In this document: positions 1-8,171 of the stretch, piece after piece
Position numbering within the stretch: the first letter of the stretch is position 1
Layout: each line of letters starts with the position of its first letter
NCBI GenBank assembly: GCA_937911865.1
Contig: CALDSK010000129.1
Coordinates: 1 to 43,187, forward strand
From: an uncultured Synechococcus sp.
Lineage (GTDB): Bacteria; Cyanobacteriota; Cyanobacteriia; Phormidesmidales; Phormidesmidaceae
Reading direction: 5' to 3'
DNA length: 43,187 nt
Notes under the pieces: generated by a model
What the model saw: only the letters and a program-made list of their open reading frames with translations
The model's database searches: none
Told to the model about the DNA's origin: nothing
Program-made: the position numbers and the translations under genes

Positions 1-8
1 AAAGAGAC

Positions 9-800
9 GTGTTTGACACGGATGAATCATTTTTAAAAGAGCTGAAAAGGCAGGGATGCGCCTACAAAACTGTAAAGTATCTAGACTTCCAGCCCACAGC
101 GGCTAGCAATTATTTTCCCGATCATGCCTGCGTTTTATTTAGAGGATCGCTAGGCTTGGGCCGCGATATATTGCGCACTACATGGATTCCGGGAGTATAC
201 ATGAATCAAAGGAATTTGAGCTGCACAACCTACTACGCGCATTTTGGTGAGCATCTGTTGAATGATCGATACTTTATTCTCCCTCTTTCAGAATTGATTA
301 GAAGAAAAACAGAAATTCTTGATTACTTCGGCTCTAGCGGTGAGCTGTTTATCCGGCCAGACAGCAACATGAAGCTATTTCGAGCAGGTGTCTTTGATCT
401 CTCCAAGCTGAATACTATTGAAGCTTTAAGCAGTGAGCTGGGCAGGGAAAAAACAACTTTGGTACTCGTTAGCCAGCAGAAGCCTATTAGAAGAGAGTGG
501 CGATTCTTTGCCTATAAAGATGAGATCGTCACTGGCTCTCTCTACCTAGTCGGAGAAGAACAAATCAATGAACAAGTAAAAGGTGGCTATCTGCAAGACT
601 ATGTTAAGCGGATAATAGAGCAGGTCGGCTGGTATCCAGAAATTCTATACAGCATAGATATCTGCGAATCAGCAGGAGAGCTTTATGTTCTTGAGCTGGG
701 CTCTTTTAGCTGCGCTGGAGAGTACGGCTGTAGTTTGGAAGCGATTGTAGAAGCAGGTATGAGAGCCGCGCAAGAAGATTGGAGTGCCGTAAACGATTAG
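9..800 (+). CDS. ATP-grasp domain protein (R2K/DUF4343-like), probably 5'-truncated by the window edge
   Basis: The product resembles ATP-grasp proteins of the DUF4343/R2K group, which are predicted to ligate a carboxylate to an amine using ATP; the substrate is not known. Visible elements are a basic/acidic stretch around residues 110-125 (ELFIRPDSNMKLF), a central REWRFFAYKDEIVTGSLY strand pair that fits nucleotide binding, and a C-terminal YVLELGSFSCAGEYGC loop in the place where these enzymes bind metal. The first possible start in the window is a GTG at 9, but the frame stays open to base 3 and no well-spaced ribosome site is visible. The true start may therefore lie upstream. The gene converges on the SNF2 helicase gene, and their stop codons overlap (TAG at 798-800 against TAA at 799-797). 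Family is moderately sure; function is not. Confidence 0.7.
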   Translation: MFDTDESFLKELKRQGCAYKTVKYLDFQPTAASNYFPDHACVLFRGSLGLGRDILRTTWIPGVYMNQRNLSCTTYYAHFGEHLLNDRYFILPLSELIRRKTEILDYFGSSGELFIRPDSNMKLFRAGVFDLSKLNTIEALSSELGREKTTLVLVSQQKPIRREWRFFAYKDEIVTGSLYLVGEEQINEQVKGGYLQDYVKRIIEQVGWYPEILYSIDICESAGELYVLELGSFSCAGEYGCSLEAIVEAGMRAAQEDWSAVND

Positions 801-3800
801 CTTTCATCTATGACAGCATCGCGATCTAACAGTAACAGGTTCCTCAACTGGTCGGTATCTAGTTCTGTGAGCCACTGCTCACCAGCGCCAACCACTTGTT
901 CAGCTAAGGCCTTTTTACTGTTAATCATTTCATTAATGCGCTCTTCTAGCGTGCCAGTACAGACGAATTTATGCACTTGGACGTTCTTCTTCTGGCCAAT
1001 CCGGAAGGCTCGATCGGTGGCCTGATTTTCGACGGCGGGGTTCCACCAGCGATCGAAGTGAAAGACATGGTTGGCACGGGTGAGGTTGAGGCCAACACCG
1101 CCTGCTTTAAGTGAGAGAATGAAAATTTTGGGGCCATTCGGGTCCAGCTGGAATCTGTCGACCATTTCTTCTCGTTTGGATTGTGAGGTGCTGCCGTAGA
1201 GGAACATAGCTTCGGTACCAAGGCGATGTTCTAAGTGGCTGCTGAGCAGTTTGCCCCACTCGGCAAACTGAGTGAATACGAGCGCGCGATCGCCCTCTGC
1301 AACCGCTTCTTCTAACATCTCATCCAAACGCTGCAACTTACCTGAGCGTCTTGCTTTGCCCAGCGTTTCCTGCTTTAGATACTGCGCCGGATGATTACAG
1401 ATCTGTTTTAGCTTTACTAATAACCCCAAAATCATGCCGCGTCTTTGCACGCCCGTTGCCTCGTCAATCTCGCCTAGTGTGCTATCCACCAGCTTTTGAT
1501 AGAGTCTGGCTTGTTCACTAGAGAGACCACAGAAAACGGTCATCTCTTGCTTTTCTGGCAGGTCTTGAATAATGGTGCGATCGGTCTTCAGACGACGCAA
1601 GATGAAGGGTTGAACGAGCGATCGCAATGTCTTGAGTGAATCGGTATCGCCGTACTTCTCAATCGGTGTCGCAAATCGACGCTTGAAGAAATTAAGCGGG
1701 CCCAAGTACCCAGGATTGAGAAAATCCATAATTGCCCACAGCTCAGCCAGTCTGTTCTCTACCGGTGTACCGGTTAGTGCAATGCGAAACTCACTTTCAA
1801 TTTCACGAACAGCTAAAGACTGCTTTGCAGATGGATTTTTTATATTTTGAGCTTCATCGAGCACCATGCCTCGCCACACAATACGTTTGAGATCTTTCAG
1901 GTCGCGCTGTACCAGGGTGTAGCTGGTAATAACTAAATCTAGTTTTTCAACTGCTTTAACCAGCGCTGAGCCTTTTGGTCTTTTATCACCGTGATAAACC
2001 AGGGTCGCGACTTGGTTGGGCGCAAACTTACTCACCTCTCGCTGCCAGTTAGACAATACAGAGGTTGGACAGACCAGCAATACTGGTCCACCGAGTGCGC
2101 GCTCCTGCTTGAGATACAGCAAAAAAGCAATTAGCTGAACGGTTTTACCCAAACCCATGTCATCGGCTAAGCAGGCACCCAGTCCCCACTGCTCCAAGAA
2201 AGAAAGCCAGGAGACCCCTTTGGCCTGGTACGGTCGCAGCTGACCGGCGAAGCCAGCCGGCTCGGTCATTTCCTCTAGGCTCTGATTACCAGTGGTCATG
2301 GTCGTAATCAGCTCATCCAACTTGCCAGAGGCGTCAAATTTGACGACGGGCAGCTTGTCGATGAGCTGATTGTCTCCTGTACTGATCCGCAGCGCTTCTT
2401 CTACCGTGAGCTTAGTTTGTCCTTTTCTCTTTTCAAAAAAGTCTTTAGCGGCGCGTACATCTTGCGGCCGCAGCTCCACCCACTGGCCGTTAATTTCTAC
2501 TAGAGGTGTGCCCTGAGTAATCAGCTCATCAAATTCTGACTTGGTGAGTATCTGCCCACCCACTGACAGATCCCACTGAAAATTCAACAGACTTTGCAAA
2601 CCCAATCGTTGCGTTTTGGGCGGTGCCGTAGCGCTGATTTGCAGACCCAACCGGCTTGCGCCCACCTTGCTCGGATCTACCAGATTGTCTGGCAAAACAA
2701 CGCCAAAGCCGCTGTCTTGCAGCCGCCAGGCCGACATTTTAAGGAACTGAAAGGCTTCGATGGGACCGAGCACACATTCGGTTGGGCTCTGTTCAATTAG
2801 CGTTTGTTTAATCGGTTCGTACAGACGCGTCGCTCTTCCCAAGCCTGCCAGCAAGGTTTCTTGAGGAGATTCGACAGTTCTCTCTTGGTAGGTCAGCTCG
2901 TCGGTAGGATGTTGCCAGATAAGTCTGGCGTCGACAGTGTAATCTCCGTCGTCGATAGCTTGCAGCCCGTAGCGCAGCGTCCAATTTTGAGTTCCAGAGT
3001 CTGGCGGAATCAGGGTAAAGCAGGTGCGGAAGCCTTCCACTACATCGGCAAGGTTTTGTAGAGGAGAGGTCCAGGTATTTATGGCATCGTTGAGTCGGAC
3101 AACGCCTGCGGGCGTGCTCTCAAAATGGGGGTCGGATGCGCCCAGCGACGCTAGCCATTCGCGGAGCGGCAAATCTTTGCTGAGCGGTGCGGCGGCAGGA
3201 ATGCTGTTGGATTGAGCAGTGCTGCGAACTTGCGCGTCTACCAGGGTTTCCAGGAAGTTGCGAACCAGGCTATCGTTGGCTGCGGGAAGATCTACCTTGA
3301 GTGGAGAAGCTTTTTTGGGTGCCGGTGCAGGGTAGCTGCGGCAAATAAGGGGAAGGCGATCGCAAAAATCTTTCAATCTGGCCTGATCGGTGGCGCTATC
3401 GAGTAAGAGCTGCCATTGAGCGATCGCACCCTTTTTATCCCCACTGACCACCGGCACAAACTTACCCCGTGCGAGTAAATCCAAACACCACCGGGCGAGG
3501 TGCGACCAATAGCGCAAGTCGTCTCCAACAAATGCGCTAGCCTCCGAATGCCCCAGGGGCAGGGCACTCAGAAACTTTAAAGCATTGGCACCCTCTAGCG
3601 TTGCACCAGAGATCTGCCAGGGATAGAGAGAGAAAGAGGCCGGTGCTTCACTTTCGATTTCAGTCGAGAGAGCCGGTAAAATACCATCTTCATTGAACTT
3701 AGTTGGTAATACAACCACCCTGGACTGCCAGCTTTTCTTCTGCCGCGTTTTTTTAGCCGCTGTTTTACTCTCCGCAGCTTTCTTACGCGTTGCTTTCGGC

Positions 3801-4063
3801 TTCACAATCTGCTGCATCCAAGATAGATCTAGCGCTTCTGCATCTTGCGCGTTGGACTGCGCACTATTTTTTGCACTAGCAGGCTGAAAGCTGCTGGCAA
3901 GCGCTTTTTGATCGAGCTGATAAGGTTGCTGCGCGATCGCCGGTAGCGCTCCTGAGTCAGCCTGCAGATCTTCTAGGACAACCGGCTCAGCTTTCCGCCA
4001 GGTTTCACCCCAAAGGAAAAATCGCTGAAGATCGGGTAGCCAGTTGCCGTGTAAAGTCGCCAT
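797..4063 (-). CDS. SNF2/Rad54-family DEAD/DEAH helicase
   Basis: This is a large double-stranded-DNA-translocating ATPase of the SWI2/SNF2 superfamily, like bacterial RapA/HepA-type and cyanobacterial SNF2 proteins. Residues 1-600 form a lineage-specific N-terminal region with a Lys/Ala-rich patch (KATRKKAAESKTAAKKTRQK) around residues 90-110. The ATPase core follows: Walker A in LADDMGLGKTVQL near residue 633, a DEAQ-type motif II (LDEAQNIKN) near 734, and motif VI (TDRAFRIGQKKNVQVHKF) near 1020. I chose the ATG at 4063 (MATLHGNWLPDLQ) because the longer frame to 4096 needs a TTG start and cyanobacterial homologues typically begin with a short MA-LHG-W sequence. Targets are unknown; chromatin or transcription-complex remodelling is inferred from the family. 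Confidence 0.93.
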   Translation of the reverse strand: MATLHGNWLPDLQRFFLWGETWRKAEPVVLEDLQADSGALPAIAQQPYQLDQKALASSFQPASAKNSAQSNAQDAEALDLSWMQQIVKPKATRKKAAESKTAAKKTRQKKSWQSRVVVLPTKFNEDGILPALSTEIESEAPASFSLYPWQISGATLEGANALKFLSALPLGHSEASAFVGDDLRYWSHLARWCLDLLARGKFVPVVSGDKKGAIAQWQLLLDSATDQARLKDFCDRLPLICRSYPAPAPKKASPLKVDLPAANDSLVRNFLETLVDAQVRSTAQSNSIPAAAPLSKDLPLREWLASLGASDPHFESTPAGVVRLNDAINTWTSPLQNLADVVEGFRTCFTLIPPDSGTQNWTLRYGLQAIDDGDYTVDARLIWQHPTDELTYQERTVESPQETLLAGLGRATRLYEPIKQTLIEQSPTECVLGPIEAFQFLKMSAWRLQDSGFGVVLPDNLVDPSKVGASRLGLQISATAPPKTQRLGLQSLLNFQWDLSVGGQILTKSEFDELITQGTPLVEINGQWVELRPQDVRAAKDFFEKRKGQTKLTVEEALRISTGDNQLIDKLPVVKFDASGKLDELITTMTTGNQSLEEMTEPAGFAGQLRPYQAKGVSWLSFLEQWGLGACLADDMGLGKTVQLIAFLLYLKQERALGGPVLLVCPTSVLSNWQREVSKFAPNQVATLVYHGDKRPKGSALVKAVEKLDLVITSYTLVQRDLKDLKRIVWRGMVLDEAQNIKNPSAKQSLAVREIESEFRIALTGTPVENRLAELWAIMDFLNPGYLGPLNFFKRRFATPIEKYGDTDSLKTLRSLVQPFILRRLKTDRTIIQDLPEKQEMTVFCGLSSEQARLYQKLVDSTLGEIDEATGVQRRGMILGLLVKLKQICNHPAQYLKQETLGKARRSGKLQRLDEMLEEAVAEGDRALVFTQFAEWGKLLSSHLEHRLGTEAMFLYGSTSQSKREEMVDRFQLDPNGPKIFILSLKAGGVGLNLTRANHVFHFDRWWNPAVENQATDRAFRIGQKKNVQVHKFVCTGTLEERINEMINSKKALAEQVVGAGEQWLTELDTDQLRNLLLLDRDAVIDES

Positions 4064-4136
4064 GGAAACAGATAGCTCAGTAAATAGGCTCAACAAATGC
4101 CAGCAGTCAAAGGCGATATCCCGATGCTGCTGGCGA

Positions 4137-4166
4137 CAATTCTAAGGATCAATTCTAAGGATCAAT
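4137..4166. repeat. 13-bp tandem duplication between phoH and the SNF2 gene
   Basis: CAATTCTAAGGAT occurs twice in perfect tandem (4137-4149, 4150-4162) followed by CAAT of a third copy. It lies just past the phoH stop codon and upstream of the SNF2 start. Confidence 0.9.
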
Positions 4167-4171
4167 GGCCG

Positions 4172-5125
4172 CTACGATTCAAACTGCTCATAGGCTGCAA
4201 CAATTCGCTGCACTAAGGCATGACGCACTACATCAGCCTTCGTTAGTTTGCAGAATTCAATGCCTTCCACCTTTGCCAAAATCTTAGTCGCTTTTGCTAA
4301 ACCTGACTCTTGATAGCTCGGCAGATCGGTTTGAGTCACATCGCCAGTCACCACCATGCGCGAGTTAAATCCTAGCCGTGTCAAAACCATTTTCATCTGG
4401 GCGGGTGTCGTATTTTGCGCCTCGTCCAAAATCACAAAGGCGTTGCTCAGCGTGCGACCTCGCATATAGGCCAGTGGCGCAACCTCAATCACACCGCGCT
4501 CCATCAGGCTTGGAATCCGCTCTGGATCGAGCAGCTCGTGTAGCGCATCGTATAGCGGACGCAGGTAAGGATTCACCTTTTCTTGCAGGTCACCGGGCAA
4601 AAATCCCAGCTTTTCACCTGCTTCTACGGCTGGGCGCGTCAAGATCAGCCTTTCATACTCCTCGTTCATCAAGGCTTTAACGGCGACTAGGGCCGCCAAA
4701 AAAGTTTTGCCTGTACCGGCTGGTCCGGTACAAAAGGTGAGGTCGCTGGTTCGCAGCGCCTGAATGTACTGCTGCTGACGAAAGGTTTTAGCTCTAATAA
4801 TCTGCCCACGACGGGTTTTTGCAACGACGTCTTTTTGGATGTTTTGCAGTTCGTCTTCACGGTGGGTATCGAGCGCGTGAATGGCTGTCAATACGTCGGT
4901 CACTGCGATCGCCTGCCCCTGACTCCAGGTAGGCTCTAGCGTTTCTACAATTTTACGGACGCGATTCACCTGATTTTCTGTGCCTGCAATGCTCAGCTCG
5001 CTACCACGCAGTACCACCGTCGCGCCCGTTTGTTTGGCAATACGTTTGATGTTTTCTTCGTGGGGTCCGGCGAGTGCGATCGCATTCTCAGGACTCATCA
5101 AGCCAAGCTTGTAAGGATTTCCCAT
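4172..5125 (-). CDS. phoH: PhoH-family ATPase
   Basis: PhoH-like proteins are P-loop ATPases thought to act in RNA metabolism. An N-terminal KH-like region (residues 10-65, GPHEENIKRIAKQTGATVVLRG) precedes the ATPase domain. Walker A is GPAGTGKTF near residue 138 and Walker B is VILDEAQNTT near 233. The C-terminal part has VVTGDVTQTDLP, the usual PhoH sensor region. The length of 317 residues is typical. The start is an ATG (MGNPYKLG). It follows rpsP and khpA on the same strand, a common cyanobacterial arrangement, but a terminator-like hairpin lies in the 214-bp gap after khpA. It may therefore also have its own promoter in the A/T-rich gap. The association with an RNA-binding KH protein and a ribosomal protein supports an RNA-related role. 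Confidence 0.95.
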   Translation of the reverse strand: MGNPYKLGLMSPENAIALAGPHEENIKRIAKQTGATVVLRGSELSIAGTENQVNRVRKIVETLEPTWSQGQAIAVTDVLTAIHALDTHREDELQNIQKDVVAKTRRGQIIRAKTFRQQQYIQALRTSDLTFCTGPAGTGKTFLAALVAVKALMNEEYERLILTRPAVEAGEKLGFLPGDLQEKVNPYLRPLYDALHELLDPERIPSLMERGVIEVAPLAYMRGRTLSNAFVILDEAQNTTPAQMKMVLTRLGFNSRMVVTGDVTQTDLPSYQESGLAKATKILAKVEGIEFCKLTKADVVRHALVQRIVAAYEQFES

Positions 5126-5207
5126 ACAGCAATTCTAAAAATTCAGGGACAATAAAAGGACAAAAAGATTAGAGACAAAAAATTGAGTACGAATAAAAAG
5201 GATAGCG

Positions 5208-5246
5208 AAAAAAGAGGGCACGAGACTCAAACAAGCTCGCACCCTC
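5208..5246 (-). terminator. Rho-independent terminator after rpsP-khpA
   Basis: Read on the minus strand, GAGGGTGCGAG pairs with CTCGTGCCCTC (one 2x2 mismatch) around an 11-nt loop, and six T residues follow. It lies between khpA and phoH. Confidence 0.75.
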
Positions 5247-5324
5247 TCAATCTAACGCTTCTGGCCAGCACTGCCTTTATCAGCTTGACTCGACTGAATC
5301 GCCGCTTATCACTTTCTAGTTGGC

Positions 5325-5356
5325 TATGATTTCGGCTTTTTATGATTTCGGCTTTT
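5325..5356. repeat. 16-bp tandem duplication across the khpA stop codon
   Basis: TATGATTTCGGCTTTT is present twice in perfect tandem (5325-5340 and 5341-5356). The gene-proximal copy encodes the last khpA codons; the TAA stop (5340-5342) sits at the junction of the two copies. Confidence 0.92.
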
Positions 5357-5729
5357 TCTTAGGAGGAGCCGGATTAGTACTCGCTCGCTGAGGCCGACGC
5401 TCATCTCTACGGCCACGGCCACCCGATGAACGACCTCGCCCACCGCGATCACCGCCACCTTCAGAACGTTCCGACTGAGGCTCGCCAAACACGCTCAGGT
5501 TTACTGTCTTCTCTTGCAGTTTCCCTGCGGCCATAATGGCCTTGCGAATCGCCTTTATATTGCGACCACCACGCCCAAACACCCGGCCCTTATCCTCATC
5601 CTCATTGAATGCGGCCCTTAGCCAAAGCTTCTTTCCGCCCGCTAAAGACTCAGAATGAAACTTGAGCTCTTCTGGCTTATCCAGAAAAGGCTCCATTAGA
5701 AAACGCGCTAATGCTTCGTAATCAGCCAT
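5340..5729 (-). CDS. khpA: KH-domain RNA-binding protein KhpA with Arg/Gly-rich tail
   Basis: This small RNA-binding protein has a single KH domain in residues 1-85; the GxxG-type RNA-gripping loop is GRGGRNIKAIR near residues 52-62. The remainder, about residues 88-129, is a disordered Arg/Gly/Ser-rich tail (GGGDRGGRGRSSGGRGRR) ending in a Pro/Lys-rich segment. Firmicute KhpA is only about 75-80 residues, so the tail is an extension. KhpA proteins pair with KhpB/Jag and affect translation and cell shape in other bacteria; in cyanobacteria the role is less defined. The gene lies 34 bp downstream of rpsP and is almost certainly cotranscribed with it. A terminator follows. The start is ATG at 5729. 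Confidence 0.88.
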   Translation of the reverse strand: MADYEALARFLMEPFLDKPEELKFHSESLAGGKKLWLRAAFNEDEDKGRVFGRGGRNIKAIRKAIMAAGKLQEKTVNLSVFGEPQSERSEGGGDRGGRGRSSGGRGRRDERRPQRASTNPAPPKKKPKS

Positions 5730-5763
5730 AGGTGTTTTGGAGTCTATTGGGTAGTCTTAGAAA

Positions 5764-6009
5764 TTATTTCAGCTGTTCGTAAACGTTCGCCTTTTTGAGA
5801 ATACTCTCAACCGTCTTAGTAGGCTGAGCACCCTCTTTCAGCCACTTTACAATGGCCGGGACTTCTAGACGTGTCTCGTCTGTTCTGGGGTTATAAAATC
5901 CGAGCTCTTCCAACGGGCGACCGTCGCGGCGAGTCTGTGAGCGCATAGCGACGATACGGTAGCTAACTTCGCGCTTTTTACCGTAGCGCTTCAGGCGAAT
6001 CTTGATCAT
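5764..6009 (-). CDS. rpsP: 30S ribosomal protein S16
   Basis: The 81-residue product carries the S16 N-terminus [20 protein letters not shown], the [15 protein letters not shown] segment and the [20 protein letters not shown] helix. S16 binds 16S rRNA and is needed for assembly of the 30S body. Length and start (ATG) are typical for cyanobacterial and plastid S16. It heads an rpsP-khpA transcription unit, with about 217 bp to psbN upstream, which probably contains its promoter. Confidence 0.98.
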   Translation of the reverse strand: MIKIRLKRYGKKREVSYRIVAMRSQTRRDGRPLEELGFYNPRTDETRLEVPAIVKWLKEGAQPTKTVESILKKANVYEQLK

Positions 6010-6190
6010 GGGCAGGATAATAACGGCTGAGCCGAACAGATAATTTTGAGGATGTGGACGCGCTAATTAATCCAGAATGCATGACAAAAAGCGCATTAGA
6101 AAATTAGAGCACTCGATTTTAACACTCACTGCAAACCGTGAGCAAAGAAATTACTGCACTTTCTCATAAATTCTGATGAGAATCAGGCAA

Positions 6191-6212
6191 TGAGGTCATA
6201 AGCAAGACCTCA
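6191..6212 (-). terminator. Possible terminator or mRNA-stabilising hairpin after psbN
   Basis: TGAGGTC (6191-6197) and GACCTCA (6206-6212) form a perfect 7-bp stem with an 8-nt loop, 14 bp past the psbN stop. The run of T after it is weak, so it may be a 3'-end stabiliser rather than a strong terminator. Confidence 0.45.
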
Positions 6213-6225
6213 TCATAAGCATGGA

Positions 6226-6366
6226 TTAGTCTTCGTGATCTTCAAAAGGATCGCTGAGTTGCTTGGCTGGTGGGCCAAACGCAGTATAGAGCGCATAGAG
6301 GGTGAAGGCTCCCACAATAACTGCAACTGAAACAATAAGAACTGTTGCAGAATCTAAGTTTTCCAT
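6226..6366 (-). CDS. psbN: PSII-associated protein PsbN
   Basis: This 46-residue single-span membrane protein was read directly from the minus strand: MENLDSATVLIVSVAVIV, then GAFTLYALYTAFGPP and AKQLSDPFEDHED. The N-terminal hydrophobic helix and the conserved YTAFGPP-LRDPFE-type C-terminus identify PsbN. In plastids it is needed for assembly and repair of the PSII reaction centre rather than being a stable subunit. It is divergent from psbH, with 67 bp between the two starts, so the promoters overlap or face each other. Some cyanobacteria and plastids share this psbN/psbH opposition. Confidence 0.96.
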   Translation of the reverse strand: MENLDSATVLIVSVAVIVGAFTLYALYTAFGPPAKQLSDPFEDHED

Positions 6367-6433
6367 TTAGCTTTTCTCGTGATTTCCTCTATGATATTAC
6401 AGAATATAAAGTAAGTTTACCTCTGGTCTCCTC

Positions 6434-6637
6434 ATGGCGCAGCAAACGAAACTGGGCAATCTGTTAAAGCCCTTGAATTCTGAATACGGTAAGGTGTCTC
6501 CAGGCTGGGGTACGACCGGTGTAATGGGCGTATTCATGGTTCTTTTCCTTGTATTCTTGTTAATTATTCTTCAGCTATACAACTCCTCTCTCATCATCGA
6601 GAACGTCGATGTAGACTGGAGAAGCCTGGGCGGCTAG
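6434..6637 (+). CDS. psbH: Photosystem II reaction centre protein H
   Basis: The 67-residue product has the PsbH signature: a polar stromal-side N-terminus ([20 protein letters not shown]), the VSPGWGTTG turn, one transmembrane helix ([20 protein letters not shown]), and a lumenal end with VDVDWRSL. Cyanobacterial PsbH lacks the extended phosphorylated N-terminus of plants, as seen here. It stabilises the CP47 side of PSII. It heads a psbH-tatA-pth string in which a terminator separates psbH from tatA. No strong Shine-Dalgarno is visible before the ATG. Confidence 0.98.
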   Translation: MAQQTKLGNLLKPLNSEYGKVSPGWGTTGVMGVFMVLFLVFLLIILQLYNSSLIIENVDVDWRSLGG

Positions 6638-6720
6638 GCTGCGATCGCCTGGCTATTGAGGCTCATGCCTTGATAAAGCGAATTTTTCCAGCTCGAACTT
6701 TACGGCTAAAGTTTTGAAGC

Positions 6721-6751
6721 GGGCAGGTGTGTATTGCGCCTGCCCTTTATA
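6721..6751 (+). terminator. Rho-independent terminator after psbH
   Basis: GGGCAGGTG (6721-6729) pairs with CGCCTGCCC (6737-6745), with one G-T wobble and a 7-nt loop, followed by a T-rich run. It separates psbH from tatA. Confidence 0.75.
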
Positions 6752-6783
6752 CTTTTAAGCAACGTTGCTAAACCCTTGAAAGA

Positions 6784-7119
6784 ATGAACATCTTTGGAAT
6801 TGGCCTGCCTGAGATGGGCCTGATTATGATCGTGGCCTTGTTGGTATTTGGTCCTAAGAAGCTGCCGGAGATTGGCCGCAGTTTGGGCAAAGCGATGAAG
6901 GGCTTTCAAGACGCTTCGAAAGAATTTGAGACTGAGTTTAAGAAAGAGGCTGAGCGTTTAGAGAAAACGGTTGCTGAGCCGATGAAGGCAACATTGGAAA
7001 AGCCAAGAGCGATTTCTGAAGGCAAGACAGCCGCTCAGGCAGACGAACCTGCTGAGGCCCAGATAGAGGCACAAATCGTTGAGGAAACTGAAGTTGCTGA
7101 CGAAGCGCAGTCGGCTTAG
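6784..7119 (+). CDS. tatA: Sec-independent protein translocase TatA/E
   Basis: A short N-terminal membrane helix (residues 8-22, PEMGLIMIVALLVFGPKKLPEIG) with the conserved FGPKKLPEIGRSLGKA hinge and amphipathic helix identifies TatA/TatB-type proteins. A 70-residue acidic, Ala/Glu-rich tail follows. TatA oligomerises to let folded, often cofactor-bearing, proteins cross the thylakoid or plasma membrane. The Glu at position 10 (LPEMG) resembles TatB/Hcf106, whereas TatA often has Gln or His there. The FGPKKLPEIG motif is shared, so TatA versus TatB is not settled. The gene lies 21 bp upstream of pth and is presumably cotranscribed with it. Confidence 0.9.
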   Translation: MNIFGIGLPEMGLIMIVALLVFGPKKLPEIGRSLGKAMKGFQDASKEFETEFKKEAERLEKTVAEPMKATLEKPRAISEGKTAAQADEPAEAQIEAQIVEETEVADEAQSA

Positions 7120-7140
7120 ACACAGTATTTTTGAAAAGAA

Positions 7141-7779
7141 ATGGTAGGGAATTCCCCAGCGGCAACAGAGACAGCGCTTGTGCTGCCGAGGTTGATTGTC
7201 GGATTAGGTAATCCAGGCGCAAAGTACGCGCGCACGCGCCACAATATAGGCTTTGAAATAGTGGACGCACTGGCAAAGGGACTGCCAGATGTTTCGCTAG
7301 TCGGTAACAAACGATTCCAAGGTGAAACGGGCGAATTTCGTAGCGCTGGCGAACGCACGGTTTTGCTCAAGCCAACGACGTATATGAATAAGTCTGGGCA
7401 GTCAGTGCGAGCTGTTTTGGACTGGTACAAGCTCGCGCCCGCTGCGGTGCTAGTCGTTTATGACGATATGGACCTACCCACTGGCAAGCTACGGATGCGA
7501 TTATCTGGTGGTGCGGGTGGTCATAACGGAATGAAGTCAATTATTGCTCACCTAGGGACAAAAGACTTTCCGCGCCTGCGAGTGGGCGTAGGTAGCGCTG
7601 ATAAAAGCGGCGATGCTGATGGCGCGGTGATTTCGCATGTGTTAGGTCGTTTTGCTCCAGAAGAGCGAAAAATTGTCGATGCAGTCATTCCGATGGCAGT
7701 AGATGCTATTGACTTCAGCTTACGAAAAGGCGTGGAGCGATCGATGAGTTTGTACAACGGCAGAGAAGTTGAACTTTAG
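7141..7779 (+). CDS. pth: Peptidyl-tRNA hydrolase
   Basis: The enzyme releases tRNA from prematurely dropped peptidyl-tRNA. Its family signature is complete: LIVGLGNPGAKYARTRHNIGF (catalytic His near residue 34), KPTTYMNKSGQSV (substrate-binding Asn), VVYDDMDLPTGKLRMR (catalytic Asp) and GGAGGHNGMKSI. The 212 residues include an N-terminal extension of about 17 before the fold begins, so a start further in is possible, although the ATG at 7141 fits the 21-bp gap from tatA. It converges with the mntA gene; 20 bp separate the two stops and I see no terminator there. Confidence 0.97.
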   Translation: MVGNSPAATETALVLPRLIVGLGNPGAKYARTRHNIGFEIVDALAKGLPDVSLVGNKRFQGETGEFRSAGERTVLLKPTTYMNKSGQSVRAVLDWYKLAPAAVLVVYDDMDLPTGKLRMRLSGGAGGHNGMKSIIAHLGTKDFPRLRVGVGSADKSGDADGAVISHVLGRFAPEERKIVDAVIPMAVDAIDFSLRKGVERSMSLYNGREVEL

Positions 7780-7799
7780 ACGCCAGAATTAACCAGAAA

Positions 7800-8171
7800 T
7801 TAAGCTTCGGAATTGGAGAGATCGTCGGCTTTGGTGTGATCGGCTTTGGTGTAAAAAGGCAGCCCGACGCGATAGATATGTTCAACGACGTTAGGGTTTT
7901 GAATCTGTCTCAATATAGACAGATCGAATAGGTACGGCAGCATCAAATCGTCAATCTCGTCTTCAATACGAGTCAAAAGTCGGTAGGTCAATGCTTCACC
8001 TGTCAGTGTCAGATCTATATCTGAGCCAGGTCGAAAGTTACCTTTGGCTCTAGATCCGTACAGAATAGCTGAGTCAACTTCTGGGTGCTGCTTCAGCACA
8101 CCTACAATGCTTTCAATAACGTGTGTTTTAAGACCGCATTGTGCTGATAGGTTCTGTGTCGTCTGGTTCAT
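7800..8171 (-). CDS. mntA: MntA-type nucleotidyltransferase antitoxin
   Basis: This minimal nucleotidyltransferase (123 residues) has the diagnostic G39-S40 followed by ten residues and D51-x-D53 (ILYGSRAKGNFRPGSDIDLT). MntA enzymes AMPylate and so silence the partner HepT RNase. I used the ATG at 8171 (MNQTTQNLSA); the longer frame to 8207 would run deeper into hepT. It overlaps the 3' end of hepT by 44 bp, which suggests translational coupling. The C-terminus ends in two pentapeptides (TKADH TKADD) produced by a 15-bp tandem duplication and is probably non-catalytic. The DNA partner and RNA targets cannot be read from sequence. Confidence 0.88.
   Translation of the reverse strand: MNQTTQNLSAQCGLKTHVIESIVGVLKQHPEVDSAILYGSRAKGNFRPGSDIDLTLTGEALTYRLLTRIEDEIDDLMLPYLFDLSILRQIQNPNVVEHIYRVGLPFYTKADHTKADDLSNSEA
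7825..7854. repeat. 15-bp in-frame tandem duplication at the mntA 3' end
   Basis: TCGGCTTTGGTGTGA (7825-7839) is followed by TCGGCTTTGGTGTAA (7840-7854), with one mismatch. It encodes a repeated pentapeptide close to the MntA C-terminus. Confidence 0.9.

Noticed and set aside
4378..4680. 100-codon plus-strand frame inside phoH
   Set aside because: Shadow of the phoH gene; Arg/Ser/Ala-rich with no recognisable motif.
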